Below are positions 42,485 to 50,659 of a stretch of 64,000 bases of DNA, one piece after another. The notes beneath the pieces are model-generated. The model saw only the letters and a program-made list of their open reading frames with translations. It ran no database searches and was not told the DNA's origin. Positions within the stretch are counted from its first letter, which is position 1, and each line of letters starts with the position of its first letter. The position numbers and the translations under genes were made by a program. This DNA comes from Lachnospiraceae bacterium (lineage in GTDB: Bacteria; Bacillota; Clostridia; Lachnospirales; Lachnospiraceae), in contig CAJTFL010000006.1 in assembly GCA_910575565.1 (NCBI GenBank), positions 62,001 to 126,000 of the forward strand. The letters run 5' to 3'.

Positions 42485-43849
42485 ATGTATCTGAAACGAA
42501 AAATATATGACCAGCTGATGGAATGGAAGGACGACAAAAGCCATAGCACCTTGGAGGTAAATGGTGCTAGGCAGACAGGGAAGACTTACATCATCAATAA
42601 ATTTGCAGATGAAAATTTCAAACATAAGATCTATGTGAATCTGTTTGATCTTTCGGGAAAGCAGTTTATAGAGTGTTATCAGAAAGCAACGGAATGGATC
42701 CCAGGGAACAGACGGCCGGAGCTTCCGCTTCATGAGGCGATCCGCCTGTATGAACCTTCTTTTCAGGACTGCGCGGATACGGTGATTATCATTGATGAGA
42801 TTCAGGAATCTTCAGAGATTTATAACCGGATCAGAGAGTTTACCAGACAGTTTCAGGCACGGTTTATCATCACGGGAAGTTACCTTGGACGGGTGTTGGA
42901 ACCGGAGTTTCACTATGCCAGCGGAGATATTACAAAGCTGCGGATCTATACGCTTTCCTTTGAGGAATTTCTGGAGGCACTGGACGGGGAACTTTGCCAG
43001 GCATGGAGAAGGCTTCCTTTGCCTGAGGCCAAGGATAGCTGTCTGGAGGTGTATGACCGGCTGAGGATGGCCTATGACCAGTACTGCCAGATCGGCGGCT
43101 ATCCGAAAGTAGTGGAAGCATATCTGGAAAGGCGGGATATTCTGGCGGCTCGGAAAGAGCTGGTGCGGATTATCCAGATTTTTTTGGAAGAATCCATGCG
43201 GTATTTTAAGGATATTACGGATATCAGCGTGTTTACCAACATTTTCTTAAGTATTTGCCGTATCTTTTTGCGGGAAAAGAAAGGATTGGAAGAGGGCAGC
43301 GTCAGTGAGGAGCTGCAAAAGCTGGTGACTAGGAATTATTCCAGCAATCTGTCAAGAGAAACTTGCAACCGGGCGGTCAGCTGGCTGTACCATTCGGGGA
43401 TTATCGGGTTTTGCGGTAAAATCATCGAAATGGACTTTCTGGATTTTAAGCCGGGAAGACGGTGCTTCTTTATGGATCCGGGGGTTGCGTCCTACTATTT
43501 AAACAGGGTGGCAACTACGGAGGCGGCTGTTAACGGAACGCTGAATGAAAACTATGTGTTCATCAATCTTTTGAAGCGCCAGGATTTCCCGGAAGAGATT
43601 ACTTTTGAAATGCCGGCATTTGCCACCTATAAGGGCGGAGAGATCGACTATGTGGTGCAGACAGTCCGGGGACACAGAAGATATCTGGTGGAGGTGAAAT
43701 CAGGGAAAGGAAAGGCGGTCACTGCTCTAAAGGCATTGGAAGCTGGAAAGGCAGATTATCTGCTATATCTAAAGGGCAACACAAAGGGCGGCAGGGAAGG
43801 GAAAATTTTTACGCTGCCGATCTATATGCTGGAACGGTTTGCGTTTTAG
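42485..43849 (+). CDS. AAA ATPase with DUF4143 domain
   Basis: 454 residues. N-terminal AAA_14 ATPase: Walker A VNGARQTGKTYI, Walker B TVIIIDEIQES, sensor FIITGSYLGR. Then a winged-helix region (EELQKLVTRNYSSNLSRETCNRAVSWLYHSGII) and C-terminal DUF4143 with the nuclease-like 'GGEIDYVVQTVRGHRRYLVEVKSGKGK' (D, EVK). The family is widespread and mobile in gut bacteria; its function is not established. Start ATG after CAGGAGGTGCGGTTCCC. A terminator follows. It marks the left edge of the accessory region. Confidence 0.88.
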   Translation: MYLKRKIYDQLMEWKDDKSHSTLEVNGARQTGKTYIINKFADENFKHKIYVNLFDLSGKQFIECYQKATEWIPGNRRPELPLHEAIRLYEPSFQDCADTVIIIDEIQESSEIYNRIREFTRQFQARFIITGSYLGRVLEPEFHYASGDITKLRIYTLSFEEFLEALDGELCQAWRRLPLPEAKDSCLEVYDRLRMAYDQYCQIGGYPKVVEAYLERRDILAARKELVRIIQIFLEESMRYFKDITDISVFTNIFLSICRIFLREKKGLEEGSVSEELQKLVTRNYSSNLSRETCNRAVSWLYHSGIIGFCGKIIEMDFLDFKPGRRCFFMDPGVASYYLNRVATTEAAVNGTLNENYVFINLLKRQDFPEEITFEMPAFATYKGGEIDYVVQTVRGHRRYLVEVKSGKGKAVTALKALEAGKADYLLYLKGNTKGGREGKIFTLPIYMLERFAF

Positions 43850-43880
43850 AACGAAAAGAAGAATAGGGATACTGTGAAGA

Positions 43881-43910
43881 AAGGCCGTGGGAGACTGTGG
43901 CCTTTTATAA
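43881..43910 (+). terminator. Terminator after the DUF4143 ATPase gene
   Basis: AAGGCC and GGCCTT around a 12-base loop, followed by TTATAAT. Confidence 0.55.
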
Positions 43911-43980
43911 TACCGCAATATGCGAAAGATTTGGAAATTCGGGGGAGGTTTTTGGGATTAATAAAAATCGCACGATTTTG

Positions 43981-44009
43981 TTGATAGTACTGTTCGATAT
44001 GTGTATAAT
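43981..44009 (+). promoter_or_regulatory. Promoter of the toxin-antitoxin remnant
   Basis: TTGATA (43981-43986), a 17-base spacer and TATAAT (44004-44009), 32 bases before the antitoxin start. Confidence 0.75.
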
Positions 44010-44041
44010 GATCATAGGCAGAAAGAATTGGAGGGGATTTT

Positions 44042-44257
44042 GTGTCTATTACAGCAACAGAATTAAAGATGAATTTGGGAAAATATCTTCTTTTGGCAGA
44101 AAAAGAAGATATTTATATTACACGGAATGGGAAAATAGTGGCGAAACTTTCTAATCCTTACCGGGACCGTGTGGATGTGGCGAAATCCTTATTTGGGATT
44201 ATTCCTGATGAAATGACATTAGAGGAAGCCCGAGAAGAAAGGCTAGGGAAAATATGA
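44042..44257 (+). CDS. Phd/YefM-type antitoxin
   Basis: 71 residues. N-terminal Phd/YefM DNA-binding fold: 'MSITATELKMNLGKYLLLAEKEDIYITRNGKIVAKLSNP', then a flexible toxin-binding tail (DEMTLEEAREERLGKI). Antitoxins of this type bind their own promoter and neutralise the partner toxin. Start GTG after TTGGAGGGGATTTT. The TGA overlaps the ATG of the damaged toxin gene, the normal coupling in such modules. The ORF itself looks intact. Confidence 0.88.
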   Translation: MSITATELKMNLGKYLLLAEKEDIYITRNGKIVAKLSNPYRDRVDVAKSLFGIIPDEMTLEEAREERLGKI

Positions 44258-44560
44258 GGGTTCATCATAGCAAAGGCCTCTACGGATATTTATTATCTAA
44301 CTCATAAATATTCCCACAGCGATAAGGAAACACGGAAGGTATTGAGTGGGCTGTATATGTTGTTTGATCTGTTAGATACGGCAGGGATTGATTGCCGGAA
44401 AGCAATTTCTTCAGGAATGGCTGATTTTGAGGATGCGGTTATGGTGGAAACTGCGCTCCGCTGCGGAATGGATTGTATTATTACCAGGAATGTAATAGAC
44501 TATGAAAAGTCACAGATTGAGATATATCAGCCGGATGAATTTTTAGAACTTTTTCATTAG
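44254..44560 (+). pseudogene. PIN-domain toxin, N-terminal part deleted
   Basis: The toxin start ATGAGGGTT overlaps the antitoxin stop, but after three codons the frame is wrong and stops (MRVHHSK...). The C-terminal two-thirds of a PIN protein is open in another frame from about 44258: 'AKASTDIYYLTHKYSHSDKETRKVL', 'LLDTAGIDCRKAISSGMADFEDAVMVETALRCGMDCIITRN', with the acidic residues of the PIN active site (D in ADFEDAV). The N-terminal ~40-50 residues, including the first catalytic Asp, are missing. A deletion explains both the loss and the frame change. The toxin should be inactive. Confidence 0.8.
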
Positions 44561-45004
44561 AAGAAGATAGAGTGATTGATTCTCTTAAGTAAGCTGAAGG
44601 AAACGGCACAAGGGAACTGTTGGTTCCAAGGAAAATAAAGGACGTTAAGCGTATTGCAGTTCATTTATGGATTGCGGTGCGTTTTTTTGTGCCCTAAATA
44701 GGGCTGCGGAGTTGGCAGAGAGATTTTTATGGGATGTAAAAGTGCCAATCATATTAATCGGTATAACAAAAATCGGAAGATATCGTGCAATTTTCGGATG
44801 ATGTGTTGACTTTTCGTGGAAACAGGTATATTATAATGCTGTACTGATTATTAGAAAAAACTAATAAACAATAAGTACAACTAATAATATAAAGAGTTGG
44901 TTTTTATGGAATAAAGAAAATATTGGGCAGGGGTAAGGGAGGTGAGATTATATTTTCCAATATTTTCAGTTATTTCTTAAAAATGAAAGGAAGAGTATAA
45001 ATTT
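44561..45004 (+). promoter_or_regulatory. Non-coding region with promoter and operator-like palindrome
   Basis: No gene seen in about 440 bases. A wobble-rich hairpin near 44653-44690 before TTTTTTTG may end transcription from the left. A promoter follows: TTGACT (44806-44811), a 17-base spacer, TATTAT (44829-44834). Just downstream, TTATTAG (44848-44854) and CTAATAA (44861-44867) form an inverted repeat, a candidate BlaI-type operator. A very similar block lies at 46043-46064 before the protease gene. Confidence 0.6.
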
Positions 45005-45284
45005 GTGGCGAAAAAGTTAAAATTGTTCGTTCTTACCACATTGTTGGCATCTTTGTTTTGCTGTACAGCCTTTGCTGGAACAAGTATTTAAAAAGGCTCT
45101 CTCCGTGGGGGCTTATAATGGTTCAAACACATTTGATTTATATTTTCCTGTCCAGGATACGACAGAGCAGTATGGAAACGGATATGACGGCACATTTAGT
45201 TACTATTCTGATACCGGAAAATATGTGTCGTTAATGGCAGGAGGGTACGTTTATTTAAACGCCACGAATCCCAACACCCAATAA
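45005..45284 (+). pseudogene. Small secreted protein with a frameshift after the signal peptide
   Basis: GTG at 45005 opens a perfect signal peptide (MAKKLKLFVLTTLLASLFCC, then TAFA-GTSI) that stops at TAA 45089-45091. In the +1 frame the sequence continues without a break: KKALSVGAYNG, FDLYFPVQDTTEQYGNGYDG, YYSDTGKYVSLMAGGYVYLNA, ending at 45284. Removing one base in TTTAAAAAGG (45087-45096) would give a 92-residue secreted protein. So this is either a recent frameshift, a sequencing slip, or a +1 programmed shift. The promoter with palindrome is about 170 bases upstream. Family not recognised. Confidence 0.7.
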
Positions 45285-45330
45285 AAATAAGGAAAGGCTT
45301 AGTTATTGCAAAATAACAGGGGGTATGCTT

Positions 45331-45870
45331 ATGAATGTTAATGTAATTAATCCCTTATCTGCACGAACAAATAATTCCTTCAAGGGAAACACACTCCAAG
45401 TTGGAAGAGAAGGGAATTGTTCGGCGGCATTTTCTGCAGCATTTGAAAAAGTTAAAATGGATCGGTATACAGGCGATACTTCCTTTGCTGCAGCCGGGCT
45501 ATTGCTAAGTGATAATGACTATAATTATCTTTCTTCTAAATGGAATCCGAATAAAATGACGCAGGACGAATATGATGAGTTTTTAGATTACCTTCAAGAC
45601 AAAGGGATTATTTCTGAGGAAGATAAGGAATGTGCTGGTTATGGCGGACACTTCATCCGCCACACTACTTTAAATGAGGGATCATACTATTCATGCTATT
45701 CGCTGGAACGTCCGTTTCGTGCTTATGCCGATGGAGATGTATTAGCATATGTACGGTATGAAAGCTCCCTTATCTACGAACCCAGCACTCCGGAGAGAGA
45801 GTATGAAGTGAATCTGCATAAAAAAATTTTTGCGATTATGGAGGGGATGGTAAGGCAAAGAGGGAAATAG
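45331..45870 (+). CDS. Cytoplasmic-looking protein of unknown function, pair partner of the secreted protein
   Basis: 179 residues. Begins MNVNVINPLSARTNNSFKG, then 'AAFSAAFEKVKMDRYTGDTSFAAAGLLLSDNDYNYLSSKWNPNKMTQDEYDEFLDYLQDKGIISEED'. The middle part resembles a small helical EF-hand-free domain; the rest is unknown. No signal peptide. Start ATG 45331 after ACAGGGGGTATGCTT; the ATG at 45325 is too close to the ribosome site. It follows the secreted-protein gene by 46 bases. The same order, secreted protein then non-secreted protein of similar size, recurs at 48070-49160. Confidence 0.6.
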   Translation: MNVNVINPLSARTNNSFKGNTLQVGREGNCSAAFSAAFEKVKMDRYTGDTSFAAAGLLLSDNDYNYLSSKWNPNKMTQDEYDEFLDYLQDKGIISEEDKECAGYGGHFIRHTTLNEGSYYSCYSLERPFRAYADGDVLAYVRYESSLIYEPSTPEREYEVNLHKKIFAIMEGMVRQRGK

Positions 45871-45899
45871 TCAAACTGTGCTGGTAAAGGCGGTGCTTA

Positions 45900-45950
45900 A
45901 ATAGCCCATAAGATTCTTTGTGTACTTATGGGCTATTTTATCCTTTTTTT
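45900..45950 (+). terminator. Rho-independent terminator
   Basis: AATAGCCCATAAG pairs perfectly with CTTATGGGCTATT over a 12-base loop, then TTATCCTTTTTTT. Confidence 0.9.
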
Positions 45951-46215
45951 CTCTAAATACAGCGCGTAAAATGAAATATGGGCTTATTATAGACGATATA
46001 TTGACAAACCAAAGAGATAGAGGTATGCTAAATGTATTATTAATTATTAGAAGAAAACAGTAATAGGCGAAATAAAAGAACCCATAGGGAATGCTTTTGC
46101 CCGAAATTACTATGGGATTCTTGATAAACGATATAAGGGGGATTGGGTGATAGCTGCTGTGACGGCAGCAGGCAGATGGTTACGGTGCAAAAACCTGTTA
46201 AGGAGGCTCTGTATC
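45951..46215 (+). promoter_or_regulatory. Promoter and operator-like region of the protease-repressor pair
   Basis: TTGACA (46001-46006), a 17-base spacer and TATGCT (46024-46029). Directly after it lies ATTATTAG (46043-46050), spaced from AGTAATAG (46059-46066), closely matching the palindrome block at 44848-44867. A further hairpin, CCCATAG with CTATGGG (46081-46117), is in the leader. Confidence 0.6.
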
Positions 46216-47571
46216 ATGATAAAAAGCCTATTCATGCTCATGCTTAAAAATCCATTATTTGTTATGTCTTTGTCAGGGACGACAGTTTTTATTGTTTATC
46301 TGTTAACGTATCCTTTGTTGAAACGGTACTTTTCCCTGAAATGGAGATACAGGATATTAAAAATAGCAATGCTGTTTTATTTGTTTCCGTTTCCGCTGTA
46401 TAGAGATAAGATATGGGGATTTTTTCGTGAGCGTTTTTCATTTGTACGGGAAATGGCCAGGCAGTATAAGTTTTCAAAAATAAACACGGATTATGTTATT
46501 GTTGTCAGCAGCGATTCAATATGGCTGTCGCCAAAGGTTAAATCTATTTACATAGCCGTATCGCTTATTGTGCTAATTTCTTTAATTATCCTTTGGAAGC
46601 AAGCGGCTCAATATCGGAAAATGAAACAAATGCACTTTTCTGAATTGGAAGGGTCAGCAGAAGAAAAAACGCAGGAAATTTTTTTAAAGAAAAAAGAAAT
46701 GCTGCAGATAAAAAGGAAAATAAGATTTATCTGTTCCGAATATTGCGAATCGCCGATTACAATAGGAGTACGAGCCCCTATAATATTGTTCCCAATACAG
46801 GATAAAAACAATATGCTGGATGATGAACTATGTGAGTATATGATTACTCATGAACTGGTACACATTAAACATTATGATGTGTTATTCAAATTAATCGGTT
46901 TATTAGCGGCAGCGGTTCACTGGTTTAATCCATTTGTTTATCTGCTTATTAATGAACTTTCTTGTATCAGCGAAATGTATTGTGACAGCGTGGTGATGGA
47001 AGGAAAAGGAGAGAAGGAACGCCATAAGTATGTGAATTTATTGTTGAATTTTATTACGGAAAATTCCTCCGAGGATAATGGGAAATTTGGGATATGCTTT
47101 GTGGATTTTAAGAAAAAGACGATGTATAAAAGGAGAATTTTGGAAATGAGAGGAAGAAAAACGAAAAAAACTTTTTTATCGGTAGTTATGGCAGTTTTTA
47201 TCTGTGTGGCTGGAGTGGGCACGGTTTTTGCTTACTGCCCTCCCCTTACGGTTAATGATGAAAATGGTGATCTGCTTGGTGCAGATGAAGTTTTTGTCCG
47301 GGAGGAATCAGAACAAACGGAGGAATTAATATCTGATTATTTTGCTATTTCCGATGATGGGACAGTTTATGATCTTTGCAACACAGACGAAAATGCCAGG
47401 GCAACTTGTGATCATGATTATTCGATTTCTGTGGAAGTGACAAGGCATAGGAAAGATGGCAGGGGCGGCTGCACGGTGAAAATTTATAGCGGGCTTAAAT
47501 GTTCAAAGTGTTTGGATGTAAAAACAAGCGAGATGTTGAGTTCCCATACTTATACGACTTGTCCACATTAG
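46216..47571 (+). CDS. BlaR1-like M56 membrane metalloprotease with unusual sensor tail
   Basis: 451 residues. BlaR1/MecR1-type sensor protease: membrane segments near 8-32, 111-127, 222-240 and 319-338, zinc motif ITHELVHIKHYD (HELVH at 212-216) and the third ligand Glu in ISEMYCDSVVME (about 253). In this family the protease inactivates the BlaI repressor once an outside domain senses its signal. Here the outside tail (about 340-451) is only ~110 residues and has Cys/His motifs (ATCDHDYS, CSKCLDVK, HTYTTCPH) instead of a penicillin-binding domain, so the signal is not a beta-lactam. Start ATG 46216 after AAGGAGG. The BlaI-like gene follows 21 bases on. Confidence 0.85.
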   Translation: MIKSLFMLMLKNPLFVMSLSGTTVFIVYLLTYPLLKRYFSLKWRYRILKIAMLFYLFPFPLYRDKIWGFFRERFSFVREMARQYKFSKINTDYVIVVSSDSIWLSPKVKSIYIAVSLIVLISLIILWKQAAQYRKMKQMHFSELEGSAEEKTQEIFLKKKEMLQIKRKIRFICSEYCESPITIGVRAPIILFPIQDKNNMLDDELCEYMITHELVHIKHYDVLFKLIGLLAAAVHWFNPFVYLLINELSCISEMYCDSVVMEGKGEKERHKYVNLLLNFITENSSEDNGKFGICFVDFKKKTMYKRRILEMRGRKTKKTFLSVVMAVFICVAGVGTVFAYCPPLTVNDENGDLLGADEVFVREESEQTEELISDYFAISDDGTVYDLCNTDENARATCDHDYSISVEVTRHRKDGRGGCTVKIYSGLKCSKCLDVKTSEMLSSHTYTTCPH

Positions 47572-47592
47572 CATTTGAAAGGAAGGATCAAG

Positions 47593-47961
47593 GTGAAAAA
47601 GAATTATGGTTTAACCAAAACAGAGGAACAGCTCATGGAATTGCTATGGGCGGCAAAATCCCCCATGACGTTCAGGGAGATTATGGATATTGCGGAAAAA
47701 GAGTGGAAAAAGGAGTGGAAAGCGCAAACGCTGAATACATTTCTTTTGGGGCTGCAGAAAATGGGATTGGTGGAAGCTGAAAAAGGCATATCCTGCAATT
47801 ATTACTATGCTTCATGCACAAAGGAGCAGCATATCCATAATTGGACGAGAAAGATGGTAGCGGAATGCTACGGCAATTCTTTCAGCCGGTTTGTGGCCGC
47901 GTTTATTGGAGACGGGAAGTTATCAAAGGAAGAGGCGGAGGAATTGAAAAAGCTGCTGTAG
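47593..47961 (+). CDS. BlaI/MecI-type repressor
   Basis: About 122 residues. Winged-helix repressor of the penicillinase-repressor family: 'LTKTEEQLMELLWAAKSPMTFREIMDIAEKEWKKEWKAQTLNTFLLGLQKMGLVEAEKGISCNYYYASCTKE', then a dimerisation tail 'NSFSRFVAAFIGDGKLSKEEAEELKKLL'. These bind palindromes and are cleaved by the partner M56 protease. Start GTG 47593 after GGAAGGATCAAG, or TTG 47575. The palindromic blocks at 44848 and 46043 are plausible binding sites. Confidence 0.88.
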   Translation: MKKNYGLTKTEEQLMELLWAAKSPMTFREIMDIAEKEWKKEWKAQTLNTFLLGLQKMGLVEAEKGISCNYYYASCTKEQHIHNWTRKMVAECYGNSFSRFVAAFIGDGKLSKEEAEELKKLL

Positions 47962-48069
47962 GAAGTGTTTGCCCTTAACTGTTGCATTCTATTTTCATAT
48001 TTCAAGAAATTTTAGAGATATTAGAACAGCTAAAAGCATAGACAAAAAGCACAAAAAGAAAGGTGAGTA

Positions 48070-48564
48070 ATGATGAAAAAATATTTTGCATTATTGATGG
48101 CAACTATTATGTTAATGGCATTTTCTACCACAGCATTTGCGGCAGAAAAAGATACTTCTGATTTGAGCGAATTATTTACTGAAAGCAGCAATATTAATAT
48201 AACAGGAATAGAGAATAATGATGTAAATACAAGAGCATGGCCGGGTTCAGGGCCGGCAGCCCAGGTATCCAGTGTGTCTATTGAGCAGATTGGCTTTTTA
48301 GATGTAGAAGGACATGAGGGAAATGTTGGTATTCTGGTTAAGGTAATGGGGCATGGACGTGACTATGCTAAATATGATAATGTATCTGTAAACTATTTTA
48401 TGATTGACCATATTATTTTAAGCGGTACATTGGTAGATGGCTGGTACTATCTTTATGACTGTGGTGCACCCACATTGGGCGACCATAGATTTGACATTAG
48501 GATGGTATCCCATAATTCTCCATATACAGAAAAAACAGCATGGGCCACATTTACTATTAATTAA
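48070..48564 (+). CDS. Secreted protein of unknown function
   Basis: 164 residues. Signal peptide: MMKKYFALLMATIMLMAFS, cleavage near TAFA-AEK. The mature part has a Thr/Asn-rich linker and a beta-rich domain ('AAQVSSVSIEQIGFLDVEGHEGNVGILVKVMGHGRDYAKYDNVSVNYFMIDHIILSGTLVDGWYYLYDCG'). I do not recognise it. Start ATG ATG at 48070/48073 after AAAGGTGAGTA. About 109 bases after the BlaI gene. Upstream TATTAG ... CTAAAA (48019-48036) is a weak match to the operator-like blocks. Pair partner gene 14 bases on. Confidence 0.65.
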   Translation: MMKKYFALLMATIMLMAFSTTAFAAEKDTSDLSELFTESSNINITGIENNDVNTRAWPGSGPAAQVSSVSIEQIGFLDVEGHEGNVGILVKVMGHGRDYAKYDNVSVNYFMIDHIILSGTLVDGWYYLYDCGAPTLGDHRFDIRMVSHNSPYTEKTAWATFTIN

Positions 48565-48578
48565 ATGAAGGAGAAGAA

Positions 48579-49160
48579 ATGAGCATGTTTGGTTTACTAA
48601 ATGTTAATTATCCTGTGACAAGATACCCTGATTATTCTGCTCCTCGAAAAAGCATGAGGAACGCCTTTGGTCAAAATGGAATAAATGAACAATCATCTGC
48701 TGCCCCCAATGGTCACTATCATGGAACCTTAAAAATGGGTTACTTACATAGCGGGTTTAGCCCTGTTTCTGGGCAGGAACTTCACATGAAATATGATGAA
48801 GGTTCTACAGATGACGATCCGATTATGTTTGTTGAAGGAAAAGATATTCAAGGGAAAAAGTTTACTCAAAAAATTCATTTAAATGATGTTGATGTAGAAA
48901 ACGCTACTCCTGCCGAAATGACAGCATTACGTGTCCATTTAGCGCAGCAAGGTGATAAAAGCGTAAAAACCAGCAGCGGAATACCATTAATGGCACTTAG
49001 CAGTCATCAGGATATAAATACAACAATGGATTTTAAACAGTATTATGAAAACTGGGCTTCTAATCTGAAAAATGCTGGATTTAAACAAAATGCTGATATT
49101 TATATGAGCGAACTGGAGCGGTATCTTTTTCATTATCGCATGAATGTTCAGAGTGATTAG
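48579..49160 (+). CDS. Protein of unknown function, partner of the secreted protein
   Basis: 193 residues, no signal peptide. Begins MSMFGLLNVNYPVTRYPDYS, then 'HYHGTLKMGYLHSGFSPVSGQELHMKYDEGSTDDDPIMFVEGKDIQGKKFTQKIHLNDVDVENATPAEMTALRVHLAQQGD' and a helical C-terminus. The early NVN plus basic/aromatic stretch is loosely like the start of the 45331 gene product. Start ATG after AAGGAGAAGAA. The gene is coupled to the secreted-protein gene. Function unknown. Confidence 0.6.
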   Translation: MSMFGLLNVNYPVTRYPDYSAPRKSMRNAFGQNGINEQSSAAPNGHYHGTLKMGYLHSGFSPVSGQELHMKYDEGSTDDDPIMFVEGKDIQGKKFTQKIHLNDVDVENATPAEMTALRVHLAQQGDKSVKTSSGIPLMALSSHQDINTTMDFKQYYENWASNLKNAGFKQNADIYMSELERYLFHYRMNVQSD

Positions 49161-49183
49161 GAAACAGACAAATTATTGCTTCC

Positions 49184-49207
49184 GCTCCCCGTTTTCAAAT
49201 GGGGAGT
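49184..49207 (+). terminator. Hairpin after the secreted-protein pair
   Basis: CTCCCC and GGGGAG with an A/T inner stem (GTTTTC, AAAT). Weak T run, so moderate confidence. Confidence 0.5.
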
Positions 49208-49226
49208 GGGAATACTATTACTTAAC

Positions 49227-50512
49227 AGTTAAAAGTTTGCTCAACTAACAAGCCGGTCAAAATCCTCTTGTTTAGCTGGGATTTGCCTACTGAAAATTAT
49301 TTTTGTTATGGTTAATCCATCCTGCTGCGCCATAAAACGAAATAAATTCCTGCCCAGATACTTTATCATGCTGGCTTCTGCCATTACTTGTTGGGAAGAT
49401 GTCCGAAGATACCGGAAACTGGATACTGATAGTTTATCTCCATAATTCAGACACAGCATCTGGATAATTCCCATAGCAATGCGGGCTAACAGCACATAAC
49501 CTTCCGTTGCTTTTAATGTCCGGATAATCCGTGCCCTTTCCTCTGTGTCCTTCACCAGGGAAAGCGGATCTGGACTGTTTTTCCTGCGGTAACGGTCAAG
49601 TTTCGGGACAGCTTTTCCCTTAACCGGGCGGCGTCCCCTGCCCTTATATTCCTCTGGCTGTTCATAGGCGGTGCAGTTCTTCTTTGCCCTTGTGATGACA
49701 TGGATAAGATCTGGGTGCTGTTTTGATTCGTTCTGCCATTCCTCCAACATGGGAACCGTGAGGAAATACCGATCCAGTACAAACAGGCAGCGGCCAAAAT
49801 AACGGGCAGCCCGGAAGCCGTCACGCAGCATCTGCACCACATGGGAAACCGATTCATCTCCTTCCCAGCCGCAAATTGCTTTATCTCCATCATGAATCTG
49901 GATAGAAAGCGGCATACAGAAGATTTTGGTCAGGTTTCCAATCAATATACCAACAGCGCCAAAGAACTGGCCATGGATAAACTCCTGTTTTGAAACACTT
50001 TCGGATTCCTGGACCATCTTTTTGGTGCAGGGCATATATTTTCCATCCACGGCCCTTTTTGTACCATCCCCGATCAGCACAGCCCTGCCGGAAATCCGAT
50101 GAAGCGGGGCATGGCGGGCAGTGGTTTTTAACCATTGGCAAAAAATCGTGTCCCATTCCCAGGAAGACGCATGAAAAAAGTGTATCAGGCATGGATAAAC
50201 CTTCAGGTTCAGGGCAAGGTCGCGAATGACGGAAGTTACTCCCAGAGAATCCGAACGAACCATGAAACCAGTAACAAGGATCACAAAGTACTCAAAGGCA
50301 GCGGTTCTGGAAAAGCAGGAAGAAAATGACAACAAAATTTCACTGATAAATTTCAACATAGGTATTCCAATCTGCCAAAATCTATGTTATCTTTATGGAA
50401 GAGATAACATTTTGGCGTAAGTGTATGTTTTTTGTTTGACAGCTTAAACATAACACATTTTACTTCAAAATGTTATCTTTTTTTATTTTAAATCAGTGAA
50501 GAACTTTTAACT
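49227..50512 (-). mobile_element. Insertion sequence with short inverted ends
   Basis: AGTTAAAAGTT (49227-49237) and AACTTTTAACT (50502-50512) are perfect 11-bp inverted repeats that enclose one transposase gene. No clear target duplication is visible next to them. The right end also holds two hairpins (50375-50415, CCAAAA ... TTTTGG with GTTATCT and AGATAAC; about 50453-50478 before a T run). Confidence 0.65.
49241..50359 (-). pseudogene. DDE transposase, probably internally deleted
   Basis: 372 residues of an IS4-superfamily-like transposase. First catalytic Asp in RAVLIGDGTKRAVDGKYMP, second in GRCLFVLDRYFLTVPML. The usual third motif (Tyr-x2-Arg-x3-Glu-x6-Lys) is not found. Instead the sequence passes from 'DRYRRKNSPDPLSLV' directly to 'KDTEERARIIRTLKATEGYVLLARIAMGIIQML', a region that in relatives is near the C-terminus. 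Relatives are also longer, I believe about 450 residues. So the catalytic Glu segment was probably lost in frame. The exact IS family needs a search. Confidence 0.6.
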
Positions 50513-50659
50513 CTCTAGCAAGATTAGAAGGATACGAATGTCTTTGGAAATGGTTGGATTAGAAAAATAACGGAACTTTTGAACTGAAGGATTCCCTTTC
50601 CTATTCTTTTATCATATAATGTAGCTTGTCAGGGATTGTAAGAAGGAGGTTAATTAATC

